From: Streptomyces asiaticus
GTDB lineage: Bacteria; Actinomycetota; Actinomycetes; Streptomycetales; Streptomycetaceae
Direction: 5' to 3'
Length of the DNA: 64,000 nt
Assembly (NCBI RefSeq): GCF_018138715.1
Contig: NZ_JAGSHX010000006.1
Span: 806,001 to 870,000, forward strand
Both the position numbers and the translations under genes were made by a program. This document shows positions 51,772 through 59,802 of the stretch, in pieces (position 1 is the stretch's first letter; each line of letters begins with the position of its first letter). The notes under the pieces are model-generated. The model saw only the letters and a program-made list of their open reading frames with translations, was not told the origin of the DNA and made no database searches.

Positions 51772-52947
51772 TTACGGCAGCACGGTGGTCACCGTGCCCG
51801 CGCCCACTGTGCGGCCGCCCTCGCGGATCGCGAAGCCGAGGCCCGGCTCCAGCGGAACGGCACGGCCGAGCTCGACCGTCATGGTGACCGTGTCACCGGG
51901 GCGCGCCACCGCGGTGGCCCCGAGGTCCACGGCGCCGACCACATCGGCCGTACGGAGGTAGAACTGCGGGCGGTAGCCGGTGGACACCGGTGTCCGCCGG
52001 CCGCCCTCGGCTGCCGACAGGACGTACACCCGCGCGGTGAAGCGCCGCCGCGGTACGAGGCTGCCGGGCGCGGCCACCACATGGCCGCGGCGCACCGCGT
52101 CCCGCGCCACTCCGCGCAGCAGCAGCGCCACATTGTCGCCCGCCTCGGCCGACTCCATGGACTTGCCGAAGGTCTCCACGCCGGTGACCACCGTGGTCAC
52201 GTCGGTGCCGGGCACCTCGACCCGGTCGCCGACCCGTACCGTGCCGCGCTCGATGGCGCCGGTGACGACCGTGCCGCGGCCGGTGATGGTCAGCACGTTC
52301 TCCACCGGTAGCAGGAACGGCGCCCCGGTGTGGCGCACCGGCGTCGGCACGTAGATGTCCACGGCGTCCAGCAGCGCCTCGATCGCCCCGGTCCAGCGCG
52401 GGTCGCCCTCCAGCGCCCGCAGCCCGGAGACCCGTACGACGGGCGTGGTGTCGCCGGGGTAGCCGTGCGCGGAGAGCAGCTCGCGCACCTCGAGCTCGAC
52501 GAGGTCGGTGAGCTCGGGGTCGCCCGCGTCGGCCTTGTTGAGGGCCACCACGATGTGGTCGACGCCGACCTGGCGGGCCAGCAGCACGTGCTCGGCGGTC
52601 TGCGGCATCACACCGTCGAGCGCGGAGACCACGAGGATCGCCCCGTCGATCTGGGCGGCGCCGGTCACCATGTTCTTGATGAAGTCGGCGTGGCCGGGCA
52701 TGTCGACATGCGCGTAGTGCCGGGTGTCGGTCTCGTACTCGACATGCGCGATGTTGATGGTGATGCCGCGCGCGGCCTCCTCCGGCGCCCGGTCGATGCG
52801 GTCCGCCGGCACATAGGCGCCGCCGGTGCCGCGCTCGCTCAGCACCTTGGTGATGGCGGCGGTCAGCGTGGTCTTGCCGTGGTCGACATGGCCCATGGTG
52901 CCGATGTTCAGATGCGGCTTGGTGCGCACATAGGTCTGCTTGGACAT
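51772..52947 (-). CDS. tuf3: Elongation factor Tu, second divergent copy (tuf3 type)
   Basis: A 391-residue EF-Tu that brings aminoacyl-tRNA to the ribosome. G1 is GHVDHGKT (19-26), switch I contains [16 protein letters not shown]3 is DMPGHAD (Met for the usual Cys), G4 is NKAD, and domains 2-3 have [13 protein letters not shown] and [14 protein letters not shown]. Differences from the usual Tuf1 ([22 protein letters not shown]) and the isolated location away from the ribosomal str operon fit the minor Tuf3 of Streptomyces, thought to be induced in amino-acid starvation. ATG 52947 follows GGAGAGA. A possible leader peptide and hairpin precede it. Confidence 0.9.
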   Translation of the reverse strand: MSKQTYVRTKPHLNIGTMGHVDHGKTTLTAAITKVLSERGTGGAYVPADRIDRAPEEAARGITINIAHVEYETDTRHYAHVDMPGHADFIKNMVTGAAQIDGAILVVSALDGVMPQTAEHVLLARQVGVDHIVVALNKADAGDPELTDLVELEVRELLSAHGYPGDTTPVVRVSGLRALEGDPRWTGAIEALLDAVDIYVPTPVRHTGAPFLLPVENVLTITGRGTVVTGAIERGTVRVGDRVEVPGTDVTTVVTGVETFGKSMESAEAGDNVALLLRGVARDAVRRGHVVAAPGSLVPRRRFTARVYVLSAAEGGRRTPVSTGYRPQFYLRTADVVGAVDLGATAVARPGDTVTMTVELGRAVPLEPGLGFAIREGGRTVGAGTVTTVLP

Positions 52948-53002
52948 GCGACGGTCTCTCCTCGTCAGCGGGGGTGGGAAGCGCGGACCCCAGAACCTCG
53001 CC

Positions 53003-53046
53003 GACCCTCCCCCTGGGGGATCCGTCGGAGTTGTCCGAGGAGGGTC
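53003..53046 (-). promoter_or_regulatory. Hairpin in the EF-Tu leader, possible attenuator
   Basis: Arms GACCCTCC (53046-53039 on the minus strand) and GGAGGGTC (53010-53003) enclose an inner small stem, TCGGA/TCCGA. The first arm starts inside the stop codon of the small upstream frame. The hairpin is about 55 bases before the EF-Tu start. Confidence 0.4.
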
Positions 53047-53197
53047 AGCTTCGGGCGCCGTCGAGGCAGGCGGCGGGAACGGCGGCGGGCGGGTCCGTGG
53101 TGAGGGCGGCGACCGCGGCCGGAGCGAGAGCGGGGACGGCAGCCTTCGGCGCGTCCGCGACCGCGGACGTCGGCGTGAGGAAGGCGAGCCGGAACAT
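53045..53197 (-). CDS. Possible 50-residue leader peptide upstream of tuf3
   Basis: A small frame, [20 protein letters not shown] onward, very rich in Ala and Pro and ending CLDGARS. Its stop overlaps the first arm of the hairpin before the EF-Tu start. The ribosome site (GAAGA) is weak. Alanine and proline codons would make it sensitive to charged-tRNA shortage, but this may also be a chance frame in high-G+C DNA. The frame of EF-Tu also stays open across this region, so codon bias alone does not prove it. Confidence 0.3.
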   Translation of the reverse strand: MFRLAFLTPTSAVADAPKAAVPALAPAAVAALTTDPPAAVPAACLDGARS

Positions 53198-53278
53198 GCT
53201 GTGATCTTCGCGCACTGTTCGGTCCGCGTCGAATGGTTTTCGGTGCGTTTGGATGCGTGTGGGGTGGGTGGGGCGGGT

Positions 53279-53377
53279 GGTTCGGAACCGCTGCCGACCG
53301 GGTTCGGAACGTCTCTCAACGGGGTTCGGAACCGTCTGTCGACGGTCTGCCGACAATCGGACGACAACCCGACGACA
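53279..53377. promoter_or_regulatory. 99-bp array of 11-bp units (phased binding-site array)
   Basis: GGTTCGGAAC begins at 53279, 53301 and 53323, spaced exactly 22 bp. Between and after these, units of 11 bp continue: GTCTGTCGACG (53334), GTCTGCCGACA (53345), ATCGGACGACA (53356) and ACCCGACGACA (53367). The array ends just upstream of the -35 region of the VTT-domain gene. The 11-bp repeat matches one helical turn, as in OmpR/PhoP-class direct-repeat operators, but it does not fit the PHO-box core. Confidence 0.6.
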
Positions 53378-53404
53378 TCGCGGCGTCCGCCGGGCCCGGT
53401 CGGT

Positions 53405-53410
53405 TACGCT
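53405..53410 (+). promoter_or_regulatory. -10 element of a leaderless promoter
   Basis: TACGCT seven bases before ATG 53417 fits TAnnnT and places the start of transcription at or near the ATG, so the message is probably leaderless. Confidence 0.5.
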
Positions 53411-53416
53411 CCACCG

Positions 53417-54181
53417 ATGCTCGATATCGCCCCGCCGCCCGCGAAACCGGCCACGCGTCGCGCCCGCGCCGTGCTCCTCTCGCCGTGGTCGCGGCTGGGG
53501 TTGCTCGCCGCGCTGCTCACCGGTTCCGCGATCGCGGTCTGGCTGTGGCAGCCGCAGCGGCTGCTGACCCACGGTGGCTGGCCGGAGTTGTCGGGCGGGA
53601 CGGCCGTGGTGCTGTTCACGGCCGCGTACGGGGTGGGCACCGCCGCGCTGGTGCCCCGGCCGCTGCTGAACCTGGCGGCCGGTGCGCTCTTCGGCATCCA
53701 GTACGGGCTGGCCACGGCCATCGGCGGCACGGTGATCGGCGCCGGGATCGCCTTCGGCCTCGGGCGGCTGCTGGGGCAGGACGCGCTGCGGCCGCTGCTG
53801 CGGGGGCGCTGGCTCTTGGCGGCGGACCGGCAGTTGAGCCACCACGGGTTCCGATCGATGCTGGCGATCCGGCTGTTCCCCGGCGTACCGTTCGCCGCCG
53901 CCAACTACTGCGCGGCCGTCTCCCGGATGAGCTGGCCGTCGTTCCTGCTGGCCACCGGGCTGGGCAGTGTGCCGAACACCGCCGCGTACGTGGTCGCGGG
54001 CAGCCGCGCCACCACCCCCACCTCGCCCGTCTTCCTCCTCGCGCTGGCCTTCATCACGGTGCCCGCCGTCGCGGGGGCGCTGGTGGCCTGGCGCAAACGC
54101 GGCCGTATCCGGCCCGTGCGGCTCGGGGAGCGCCCCGCGGAGGACGCGGCGGCGGCGGACGAGATGGCGCCGCGGGGCTGA
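53417..54181 (+). CDS. VTT-domain (TVP38/TMEM64-like) membrane protein
   Basis: A 254-residue membrane protein with about six helices. The VTT/DedA-related core has LVPRPLLNLAAGALFGIQYG, GTVIGAGIAFGLGRLLG, and RLFPGVPFAAANYCAAVSRM; related proteins move lipids between leaflets. The C-terminus is basic then acidic (RKRGRIRPVRLGERPAED). It is divergent from the EF-Tu gene and lies under an array of 11-bp repeats, suggesting tight regulation by a DNA-binding protein that is not encoded nearby. Confidence 0.85.
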   Translation: MLDIAPPPAKPATRRARAVLLSPWSRLGLLAALLTGSAIAVWLWQPQRLLTHGGWPELSGGTAVVLFTAAYGVGTAALVPRPLLNLAAGALFGIQYGLATAIGGTVIGAGIAFGLGRLLGQDALRPLLRGRWLLAADRQLSHHGFRSMLAIRLFPGVPFAAANYCAAVSRMSWPSFLLATGLGSVPNTAAYVVAGSRATTPTSPVFLLALAFITVPAVAGALVAWRKRGRIRPVRLGERPAEDAAAADEMAPRG

Positions 54182-54185
54182 CGGA

Positions 54186-54221
54186 CGGCCCCGCGGGGCT
54201 GACGGGGCCCGGGGCCGTCAG
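54186..54221. terminator. Composite hairpins between VTT gene and MFS gene
   Basis: GCCCCGCGGGGC (54188-54199) is a perfect palindrome and CTGACGG/CCGTCAG (54199-54221) encloses a G/C-rich loop. The genes on both sides converge here. Confidence 0.5.
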
Positions 54222-54257
54222 CCGCCGGCGGGGCGTCCGTCAGCCGCGGGGGGTCCG

Positions 54258-55802
54258 TCAGCCGCCGGTCGGTCCGGTGGCTGAGGCCGACGTGGCCGCG
54301 GCGCGGGCGGACAGCGGCTCGGCGATGTCCTCCAGCAGGCGCCGCTCCGCCGGAATCGCGAGAAAGACGGCGACCAGCCCGGCCGCGACCATGAGTGACG
54401 CCCCGATGGAGAAGGCCAGCGCGGTGTCGGCGACGACTCCGCTCGCCGTCAGCTCCGAGAAGATCAGCGGACCGCTGATGCCCCCGGCCGCCGTGCCGAT
54501 GGCGTAGAAGAAGGCGATGGCCAGGGCGCGGGTCTCCATCGGGAAGACCTCGCTGACCGTCAGATACGCCGAGCTCGCACCGGCCGAGGCGAAGAAGAGG
54601 ACCACACACCAGCAGGCGGTCATCGTGGTCGCGTTGAGCCAGCCGTTGCCGAACATCCAGGCCGTGATGAACAGCAGCACACCGGAGAGGATGTACGTCC
54701 CCGAGATCATCGGCCGGCGGCCGACCGTGTCGAAGAGCCTGCTCAGCAGCAATGGCCCGAGGAAGTTGCCGAAGGCGATGACCGTGAAGTAGTAGCCGGT
54801 GTCGCCGCTGGGCACGCCGAAGAACTTCACCAGGATCGAGCCGAAGCCGAAGGTGATGGCGTTGTAGAGGAACGCCTGCCCGATGAAGAGGGCCAGCCCC
54901 AGGAACGCGCGCCGGGGGTACGCCCGGAAGAGCGTCCGGGCGATCTCGATGAAGCCGGTGCTCTTCCGCGTGCGGATGGTGATGGCCTGGTCCGGCTCGG
55001 GGAGGCGCCGCCCGGTCTCGTCCTCGATCCGCCGTTCGGCCGCCGCCACCAGTTCCTCGGCGCCCTCCGCCCGGCCGTGGATGAACATCCAGCGCGGGCT
55101 TTCCGGGACGTTCCGCCGGACCAGCAGGATGACCAGGCCGAGGACGACGCCGAGGGCGAAGGTGAGCCGCCAGCCGACGTTCAGCGCGAAGAAATTGGTG
55201 TTGAGCATCAGCACGGAGAGCAGCGAGCCGCCCATCGCGCCGAGCCAGAAGCTCCCGTTGATGACCAGGTCGACGCGGCCCCGGTACTTGCTGGGGATCA
55301 GCTCGTCGATCGCGGAGTTGATGGCCGCGTACTCCCCGCCGATGCCGAAGCCGGTGAGGAAGCGGAAGAGGAAGAACCACCAGGCGGAGAAGGAGATGGC
55401 GGTGAGCGCGGTGGCGGCCAGATAGACCCCGAGCGTGATGAGGAAGAGCTTCTTGCGGCCGTAGCGGTCGGTGAGCCAGCCGAAGAACAGCGCCCCGGTG
55501 CAGGCCCCGGCCACGTAGAGGGCCGCCGCCATCCCCGTGACCTGCGCGTCGGTGATGGGCAGCCCGCTGCCGGGCTCGGAGAGACGGCTGGCGATATTGC
55601 CGACGACGGTCACCTCGAGACCGTCCAGGATCCATACGGTGCCGAGGCCGATCACGATCATCCAGTGCCAGCGTGACCACGGCAGCCGGTCCAGCCGTGC
55701 CGGGACGTCGGTGGTGATCGTCCTGCCCGGCCCGTTTCCGGCGCCGCCCCCGGCCCCGTCCCGTCGGCCACCCTGCCCTCCGTCGTGCCCGATCGCGGTC
55801 AT
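54258..55802 (-). CDS. MFS transporter, sugar/metabolite:H+ symporter type
   Basis: A 514-residue transporter with twelve helices. Motifs are GWLTDRYGRKKLFLITLGVY, RFLTGFGIGGEYAAINSAID, PESPRW, and SRLFDTVGRRPMISGTYILS, the repeated signature of sugar and organic-acid symporters. A large loop (about 245-300) holds charged residues between the two halves. ATG 55802 is the start; the upstream frame to 56246 lacks protein-like sequence. No enzyme genes next to it define a substrate. Confidence 0.87.
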   Translation of the reverse strand: MTAIGHDGGQGGRRDGAGGGAGNGPGRTITTDVPARLDRLPWSRWHWMIVIGLGTVWILDGLEVTVVGNIASRLSEPGSGLPITDAQVTGMAAALYVAGACTGALFFGWLTDRYGRKKLFLITLGVYLAATALTAISFSAWWFFLFRFLTGFGIGGEYAAINSAIDELIPSKYRGRVDLVINGSFWLGAMGGSLLSVLMLNTNFFALNVGWRLTFALGVVLGLVILLVRRNVPESPRWMFIHGRAEGAEELVAAAERRIEDETGRRLPEPDQAITIRTRKSTGFIEIARTLFRAYPRRAFLGLALFIGQAFLYNAITFGFGSILVKFFGVPSGDTGYYFTVIAFGNFLGPLLLSRLFDTVGRRPMISGTYILSGVLLFITAWMFGNGWLNATTMTACWCVVLFFASAGASSAYLTVSEVFPMETRALAIAFFYAIGTAAGGISGPLIFSELTASGVVADTALAFSIGASLMVAAGLVAVFLAIPAERRLLEDIAEPLSARAAATSASATGPTGG

Positions 55803-56076
55803 ACGGTTCGGCTCCTCGGCTGTCCTCGGCTGATCCTCACCAGGCGCCCGCGGCCGGGCGGCTACTGCCGAGTACCCAGGGTCAAAGCGCTGAACCGATG
55901 GTCTGACCAGGCCCTTGATGGGCCGCGCACCCGGGGACGCTACGCTGCCCCCACAACCGGCCGTTGATCCTCGACGGTCGGCCTCCCACTGACCGCCCCG
56001 CCTGAATCGGTCATGCCTGGACATCTGAGACCAGGGACCGAGCAGCGCACGATCAGCCTTGGATAGCGAAGACTCA

Positions 56077-56949
56077 ATGTCGTGGTTTGAATCATTCATC
56101 CTCGGGCTGGTCCAGGGGTTGACTGAGTTTCTTCCGATCTCCTCCAGCGCCCATCTGCGGCTCACGGCCGCGTTCGCCGGCTGGAACGACCCTGGGCCCG
56201 CCTTCACCGCGATCACCCAGATCGGCACGGAGCTCGCGGTGCTCATCTACTTCCGCAAGGACATCGTCAACATCGTGTCGGCCTGGTTCCGCTCGCTCTT
56301 CAGCAAGGAGTGGCGCGGCAACCACGACGCCCAGATGGGCTGGCTGGTGATCGTCGGCTCGCTGCCCATCGGTGTGCTCGGGCTCACCCTCCAGGACGCG
56401 ATCGAGGGTCCGTTCCGCGATCTGCGGCTCATAGCCACGACCCTCGTGGTCATGGGCGTCGTGCTGGGCTTCGCGGACCGGCGTGCGGCCCGCGATGAGA
56501 CGGGCGGCCGCCATCGCGTCGCCAACCAGCGCAAGACGCTCCAGGAGCTGAGCATCCGGGACGGGCTCATATTCGGGGTCTGCCAGGCGATGGCGCTGGT
56601 GCCGGGCGTCTCCCGGTCGGGCGCCACGATCAGCGGCGGACTGCTGATGGGCTACACGCGCGAGGCCGCGGCCCGCTACTCCTTCCTGCTCGCGGTGCCG
56701 GCGGTGCTGGCCTCGGGCGCCTTCGAGCTGAAGGACGCCTCCGAGGGTCATACGGAGTGGGGCCCGACGATCTTCGCGACGGTCATCGCCTTCGTTGTCG
56801 GCTATGTGGTGATCGCGTGGTTCATGAAATTCATTTCAAGCAAGAGCTTTATGCCGTTTGTGATCTACCGGATTCTGCTGGGCCTCGCGCTCTTCGCACT
56901 CGTCGGCTTCAGTGTGCTGAGCGCGCACGCGGCCGAGTCGGCAGGCTGA
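56077..56949 (+). CDS. uppP: Undecaprenyl-diphosphatase
   Basis: A 290-residue membrane phosphatase that recycles the lipid carrier undecaprenyl pyrophosphate for peptidoglycan synthesis; overexpression gives bacitracin resistance. Family motifs are LTEFLPISSSAHLRL (residues 15-30) and ALVPGVSRSGATISGGLLMG (about 183-202), with eight helices. ATG 56077 gives the normal N-terminus MSWFESFILGLVQGLTEF; the upstream start at 56059 would add six residues. Confidence 0.93.
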   Translation: MSWFESFILGLVQGLTEFLPISSSAHLRLTAAFAGWNDPGPAFTAITQIGTELAVLIYFRKDIVNIVSAWFRSLFSKEWRGNHDAQMGWLVIVGSLPIGVLGLTLQDAIEGPFRDLRLIATTLVVMGVVLGFADRRAARDETGGRHRVANQRKTLQELSIRDGLIFGVCQAMALVPGVSRSGATISGGLLMGYTREAAARYSFLLAVPAVLASGAFELKDASEGHTEWGPTIFATVIAFVVGYVVIAWFMKFISSKSFMPFVIYRILLGLALFALVGFSVLSAHAAESAG

Positions 56950-56959
56950 CGCACTTCTC

Positions 56960-57031
56960 GGATGTCCACTCGGATGTCCCCTCGGATGTCCGCTCAGACA
57001 TCCGCTCGGACATCCGCTCAGACATCCGCCG
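56960..57031. repeat. Six tandem 12-bp units that switch to the inverse orientation
   Basis: Units at 56960, 56972 and 56984 start with GGATGTCC; units at 56996, 57008 and 57020 start with (A/G)GACATCC, the reverse complement of the first type. The array starts eleven bases after the uppP stop and can fold into a hairpin. Confidence 0.9.
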
Positions 57032-57149
57032 GACAGGCAGGGAGATGGGCCGCCGGCCGAGGAGGGAGGAGTCCGGCGGCCCCTTCGCTCAGGTCTGGCG
57101 CCCCTGAGCGGCATGGCACGAGTCAAGCGCCATGCCGGGCAGCGGGGAA

Positions 57150-57218
57150 GGGTGTGCGGTAGATATATGCAAGCACTCGCATCACACCGGGTGTGAATTC
57201 CTCACCCAGCGCACACCC
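57150..57218. terminator. Nested inverted repeats between uppP and HAD gene
   Basis: Outer arms GGGTGTGCG (57150-57158) and CGCACACCC (57210-57218) enclose a perfect inner dyad, TCACACC-G-GGTGTGA (57182-57196). The structure is 19 bases after the HAD stop, in the space between convergent genes. Confidence 0.45.
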
Positions 57219-57236
57219 CTGCCCTGAGCTGCGGCC

Positions 57237-57893
57237 TTACGGGGACGATGTCCCCGACGGCCCGGTGACGATCTCCACCAGCTCGCCCAACGAGTCGATC
57301 CGCCAGTCCGCCATCGCCGCGTCGGCCGTATCGCTCCACAGATACGCCCACGGCCCCCGGCGGATATGCGCGGCCCGCAGCCCGGCGACCTTGGCCGGCC
57401 GGATGTCGAAGGCCGGGTAGTCACCCACGTACACCGTGTCCTCCGGCGCGGCGCCGCCGAGCTCCAGCACCCGCCGGAAGAACTCCGGATCGGGCTTGAC
57501 GACCCCCCATCCACTGGACGTCGCCACGGCGTCGACCGGGAGCTCCATTCCCCGCAGCAGCTCCCCCATCCGCAGTGACTGGTTCCCGGCCAGGACCACC
57601 CGCAGCCCGGACTCCCGCAGCGCGCCGAGCGCGGACCGTACGTCCGGGTACAGATCGGACTCGTCCAGCCGCTCCCCCCGCCCCGCCGCCTCCCGCGCCC
57701 GCCGCTCGGCGTCGATGTCCACGCCGGGCCGCAGCAGCCGGATCGCGTCCCCGTCGTCCCGTCCCTGCGCGACGACGGCCCCCACCAGCGCGGACAGGGT
57801 GTGCCGGGGCACCCCGAGCCAGTCGGCCCAGGAGCCCCAGTAACGGTCCTCACGGACGAGGGTCGAGCCGATGTCGAACACCACGCTCTCCAT
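57237..57893 (-). CDS. HAD family hydrolase
   Basis: A 218-residue HAD-superfamily phosphatase. Motif I is VVFDIGSTLV (nucleophile Asp, but Gly in place of the usual second Asp), motif II VVLAGNQSLRM, motif III Lys in GWGVVKPDPEFF, motif IV YVGDYPAFDI. A helical cap follows motif I. Loss of the general acid Asp is known in some members with other chemistry, so activity should be verified. The ATG at 57893 is preferred over GTG 57899. Confidence 0.85.
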   Translation of the reverse strand: MESVVFDIGSTLVREDRYWGSWADWLGVPRHTLSALVGAVVAQGRDDGDAIRLLRPGVDIDAERRAREAAGRGERLDESDLYPDVRSALGALRESGLRVVLAGNQSLRMGELLRGMELPVDAVATSSGWGVVKPDPEFFRRVLELGGAAPEDTVYVGDYPAFDIRPAKVAGLRAAHIRRGPWAYLWSDTADAAMADWRIDSLGELVEIVTGPSGTSSP

Positions 57894-57943
57894 CGCCACG
57901 ACCCCTTCCTACGGCCCGGGATCCTCCCTACGGCCCGTAACCC

Positions 57944-58564
57944 TCACACCTTCTCCGGCCCCCGGCCCTCCCAGTCCGCGTAACGGATCCGGGCCAGATC
58001 CAGCACCTCACCGACCGTGCCCCATTCGTTCTTCCCCAGCCGGGACAGCGGCCGCAGCCTGGTGATCTCGGCATGCCCGTCGACCATCACCTCGTCGTCG
58101 ATCGCGGCGTGCACCACCCGCCCGAAGACCACCGTCGAGTTCCCGAGCCCCATCGTGCTGTGCACCACACACTCCAACGCCACCGGCGACCCCGCCACCC
58201 GAGGCGGCTTCACCCGCAAGCTCGCCTCCTGCTCCACCCCCACCGCCTCGAACTCGCTCACCCCGTGCGGAAAGTCCGTCGCGGTCGCGTTGACCTGCTC
58301 GAACAGCCCCTCGGGAGCGAGGTTCACCACGAACTCCCCGGTGTCCTCGACATTCCGCAGCGAATCCTTACGCCCCAGGGAGGTGAACTGCACGACGGGC
58401 GGAGCCGCGGCCGCGACGGTGAAGAACGAGTGCGGGGCGAGGTTCGCGGCACCGTCCTGGCCGACGGTCGACACCCAGGCGATCGGCCGGGGCACGATGA
58501 CCGAGGTCAGCAGCTTGTAGAAGGGGACGGTGCCCATGGTCTCGGGCTCGAAGTCGATACGCAT
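57944..58564 (-). CDS. Flavin reductase family protein
   Basis: A 206-residue FMN-binding split-barrel protein. Segments are LLTSVIVPRPIAWVSTVGQD, ANLAPHSFFTVAAAAPPVVQ, and DTGEFVVNLAPEGLFEQVNA, which bind FMN. Such enzymes reduce flavin for monooxygenases. No monooxygenase is in the neighbourhood. ATG 58564 is used; the upstream in-frame part is not conserved sequence. Confidence 0.87.
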   Translation of the reverse strand: MRIDFEPETMGTVPFYKLLTSVIVPRPIAWVSTVGQDGAANLAPHSFFTVAAAAPPVVQFTSLGRKDSLRNVEDTGEFVVNLAPEGLFEQVNATATDFPHGVSEFEAVGVEQEASLRVKPPRVAGSPVALECVVHSTMGLGNSTVVFGRVVHAAIDDEVMVDGHAEITRLRPLSRLGKNEWGTVGEVLDLARIRYADWEGRGPEKV

Positions 58565-58689
58565 GCGCCCCAGTATCCGCTGGCCCGGCGGCGCATCCCA
58601 GTGGGCTCCGTGGATGAGGGCATCCGGCACGAACCGACCCCGTGGCATCCATCACAGACGAACGTCAGAATCTGGAGAAGAACGCACCG

Positions 58690-58956
58690 ATGATCATGCC
58701 CGAGCTCGTACCCGGGCGAGAGCCGAACCGCATCACCGCGCTCTGTCCAGGACCTGCGACAAGGCCCGCACCATCGGGGAATATGTCCGTGCGGGCACTC
58801 CGATGGTCATGAATCTGACGGCGATGCAGGGCAACAACATAAAGGAATTTATCGACAATGCCGCGCCGGCCGATACCACCCGCCAGGATCGGTCAGGAAT
58901 CGCAGAGGCCGGTGCAGGCATACAGCCCCGGAGCAAGATTTCCGAATCCTCTCGGA
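58690..58956 (+). pseudogene. Decayed SepF-like gene
   Basis: Two reading frames together resemble SepF, the membrane anchor of FtsZ: one gives EPNRITALCP (58723-58752), the other, shifted by one base, RTCDKARTIGEYVRAGTP then MVMNLTAMQGNNIKEFIDNA. The end, DRSGIAEAGAGIQPRSK, resembles the SepF C-terminus. The middle strands usually found after the NLT helix are missing. So a one-base deletion and an internal deletion have broken it. The identification rests on memory of SepF motifs and on no alignment. Confidence 0.5.
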
Positions 58957-59218
58957 CAGGCGCCTGCAACTACCACACGACGAGTCGAAGGCTCATGCCC
59001 AACGACTCGACGGAACGGATTCCCGAGATGTCATTGCGTTTCTCCGTCTGCGAAAGAGCAAGAGAGATTTCGGTGTCGGGTGGCGTGTGGCGGGGACCTT
59101 CTGCGACGGCATCCGCTCCCGTTCATCCCGCCGACGACCGCCAATACCGGGTATAGCGCGAGCCCGCCGGGACGGGCCCCGTCCCGCTCGCCACGGGAGC
59201 GAGCCATAGGTTGAGCCA

Positions 59219-59735
59219 GTGGCAGCCTCCAGAGAGATCTTCGCAATCGATGCGCTACAGAACCTCCTGACCGATGCCTATGCCGCACCGGTCGCCGTCG
59301 ACCGCTGGGAGCGGATGGAGCCGTGGACCGTGGCCAGGGTCTGGCTCCGAAGTGCTGTGACGGTTCCGGACTCCGTCGTTGTGAAGTGGGTATCAGGCGG
59401 GCTACGGGACGCCCGTACTGCTTCGTGGCGGCTGCGTACCGAGCTGGCCGCGCTTCAGTTCCTCGGCCAGGACCTCGGGACCGGCCTCGCTCCCGGTGTC
59501 GTCGCCGCTGATACAGCCGCCGGTTTCCTCGTCCTGGAAGACCTGGCGCCGCGCGTGAGCCTCGATCAACTGCTGCGACGGGACGGCGCGGCAGCGCACG
59601 GCGACCGACTGGCCGCGTTCGCCCGCGCCCGCGGTGCGCTCAGCGCGGCCACCGCCGGGCGAGCCGCGGCCTACTACGCCCGCCGGGCCCAGCTGGGACC
59701 GGTGGACCCTGCGTCGGTGGGCCGACTCCAGCTCA
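59219..59735 (+). pseudogene. Truncated aminoglycoside-phosphotransferase-like gene
   Basis: A GTG-started frame gives about 165 residues like the N-lobe of APH/choline kinase-fold enzymes: SVVVKWVSGGLRDARTASWR (Lys of the nucleotide site), AALQFLGQDLGTGLAPGVVA, and LVLEDLAPRVSLDQLL. The catalytic loop (HGDxxxxN) and C-lobe are missing; after GPVDPAS the sequence becomes unrelated and runs antisense into the MarR gene. It is likely a broken gene; without the catalytic loop it cannot phosphorylate. Confidence 0.55.
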
Positions 59736-59802
59736 GTACGGTTCGACCGCGGCCGGAAGGCCGGAGTCGAGCAGGCGGCTGTGCGGGCCCGCGCGGGGCG
59801 GA

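Noticed and set aside
51772..53367. EF-Tu with a 140-residue N-terminal extension
   Set aside because: The frame is open upstream of 52947, but the extension is Arg/Pro/Ser-rich and EF-Tu begins with the usual [16 protein letters not shown] after a ribosome site.
58530..59156. Intact 208-residue protein across the flavin reductase 5' region
   Set aside because: Its N-terminal half is antisense to the flavin reductase; only a short SepF-like part is meaningful, and that is broken by a frame shift.
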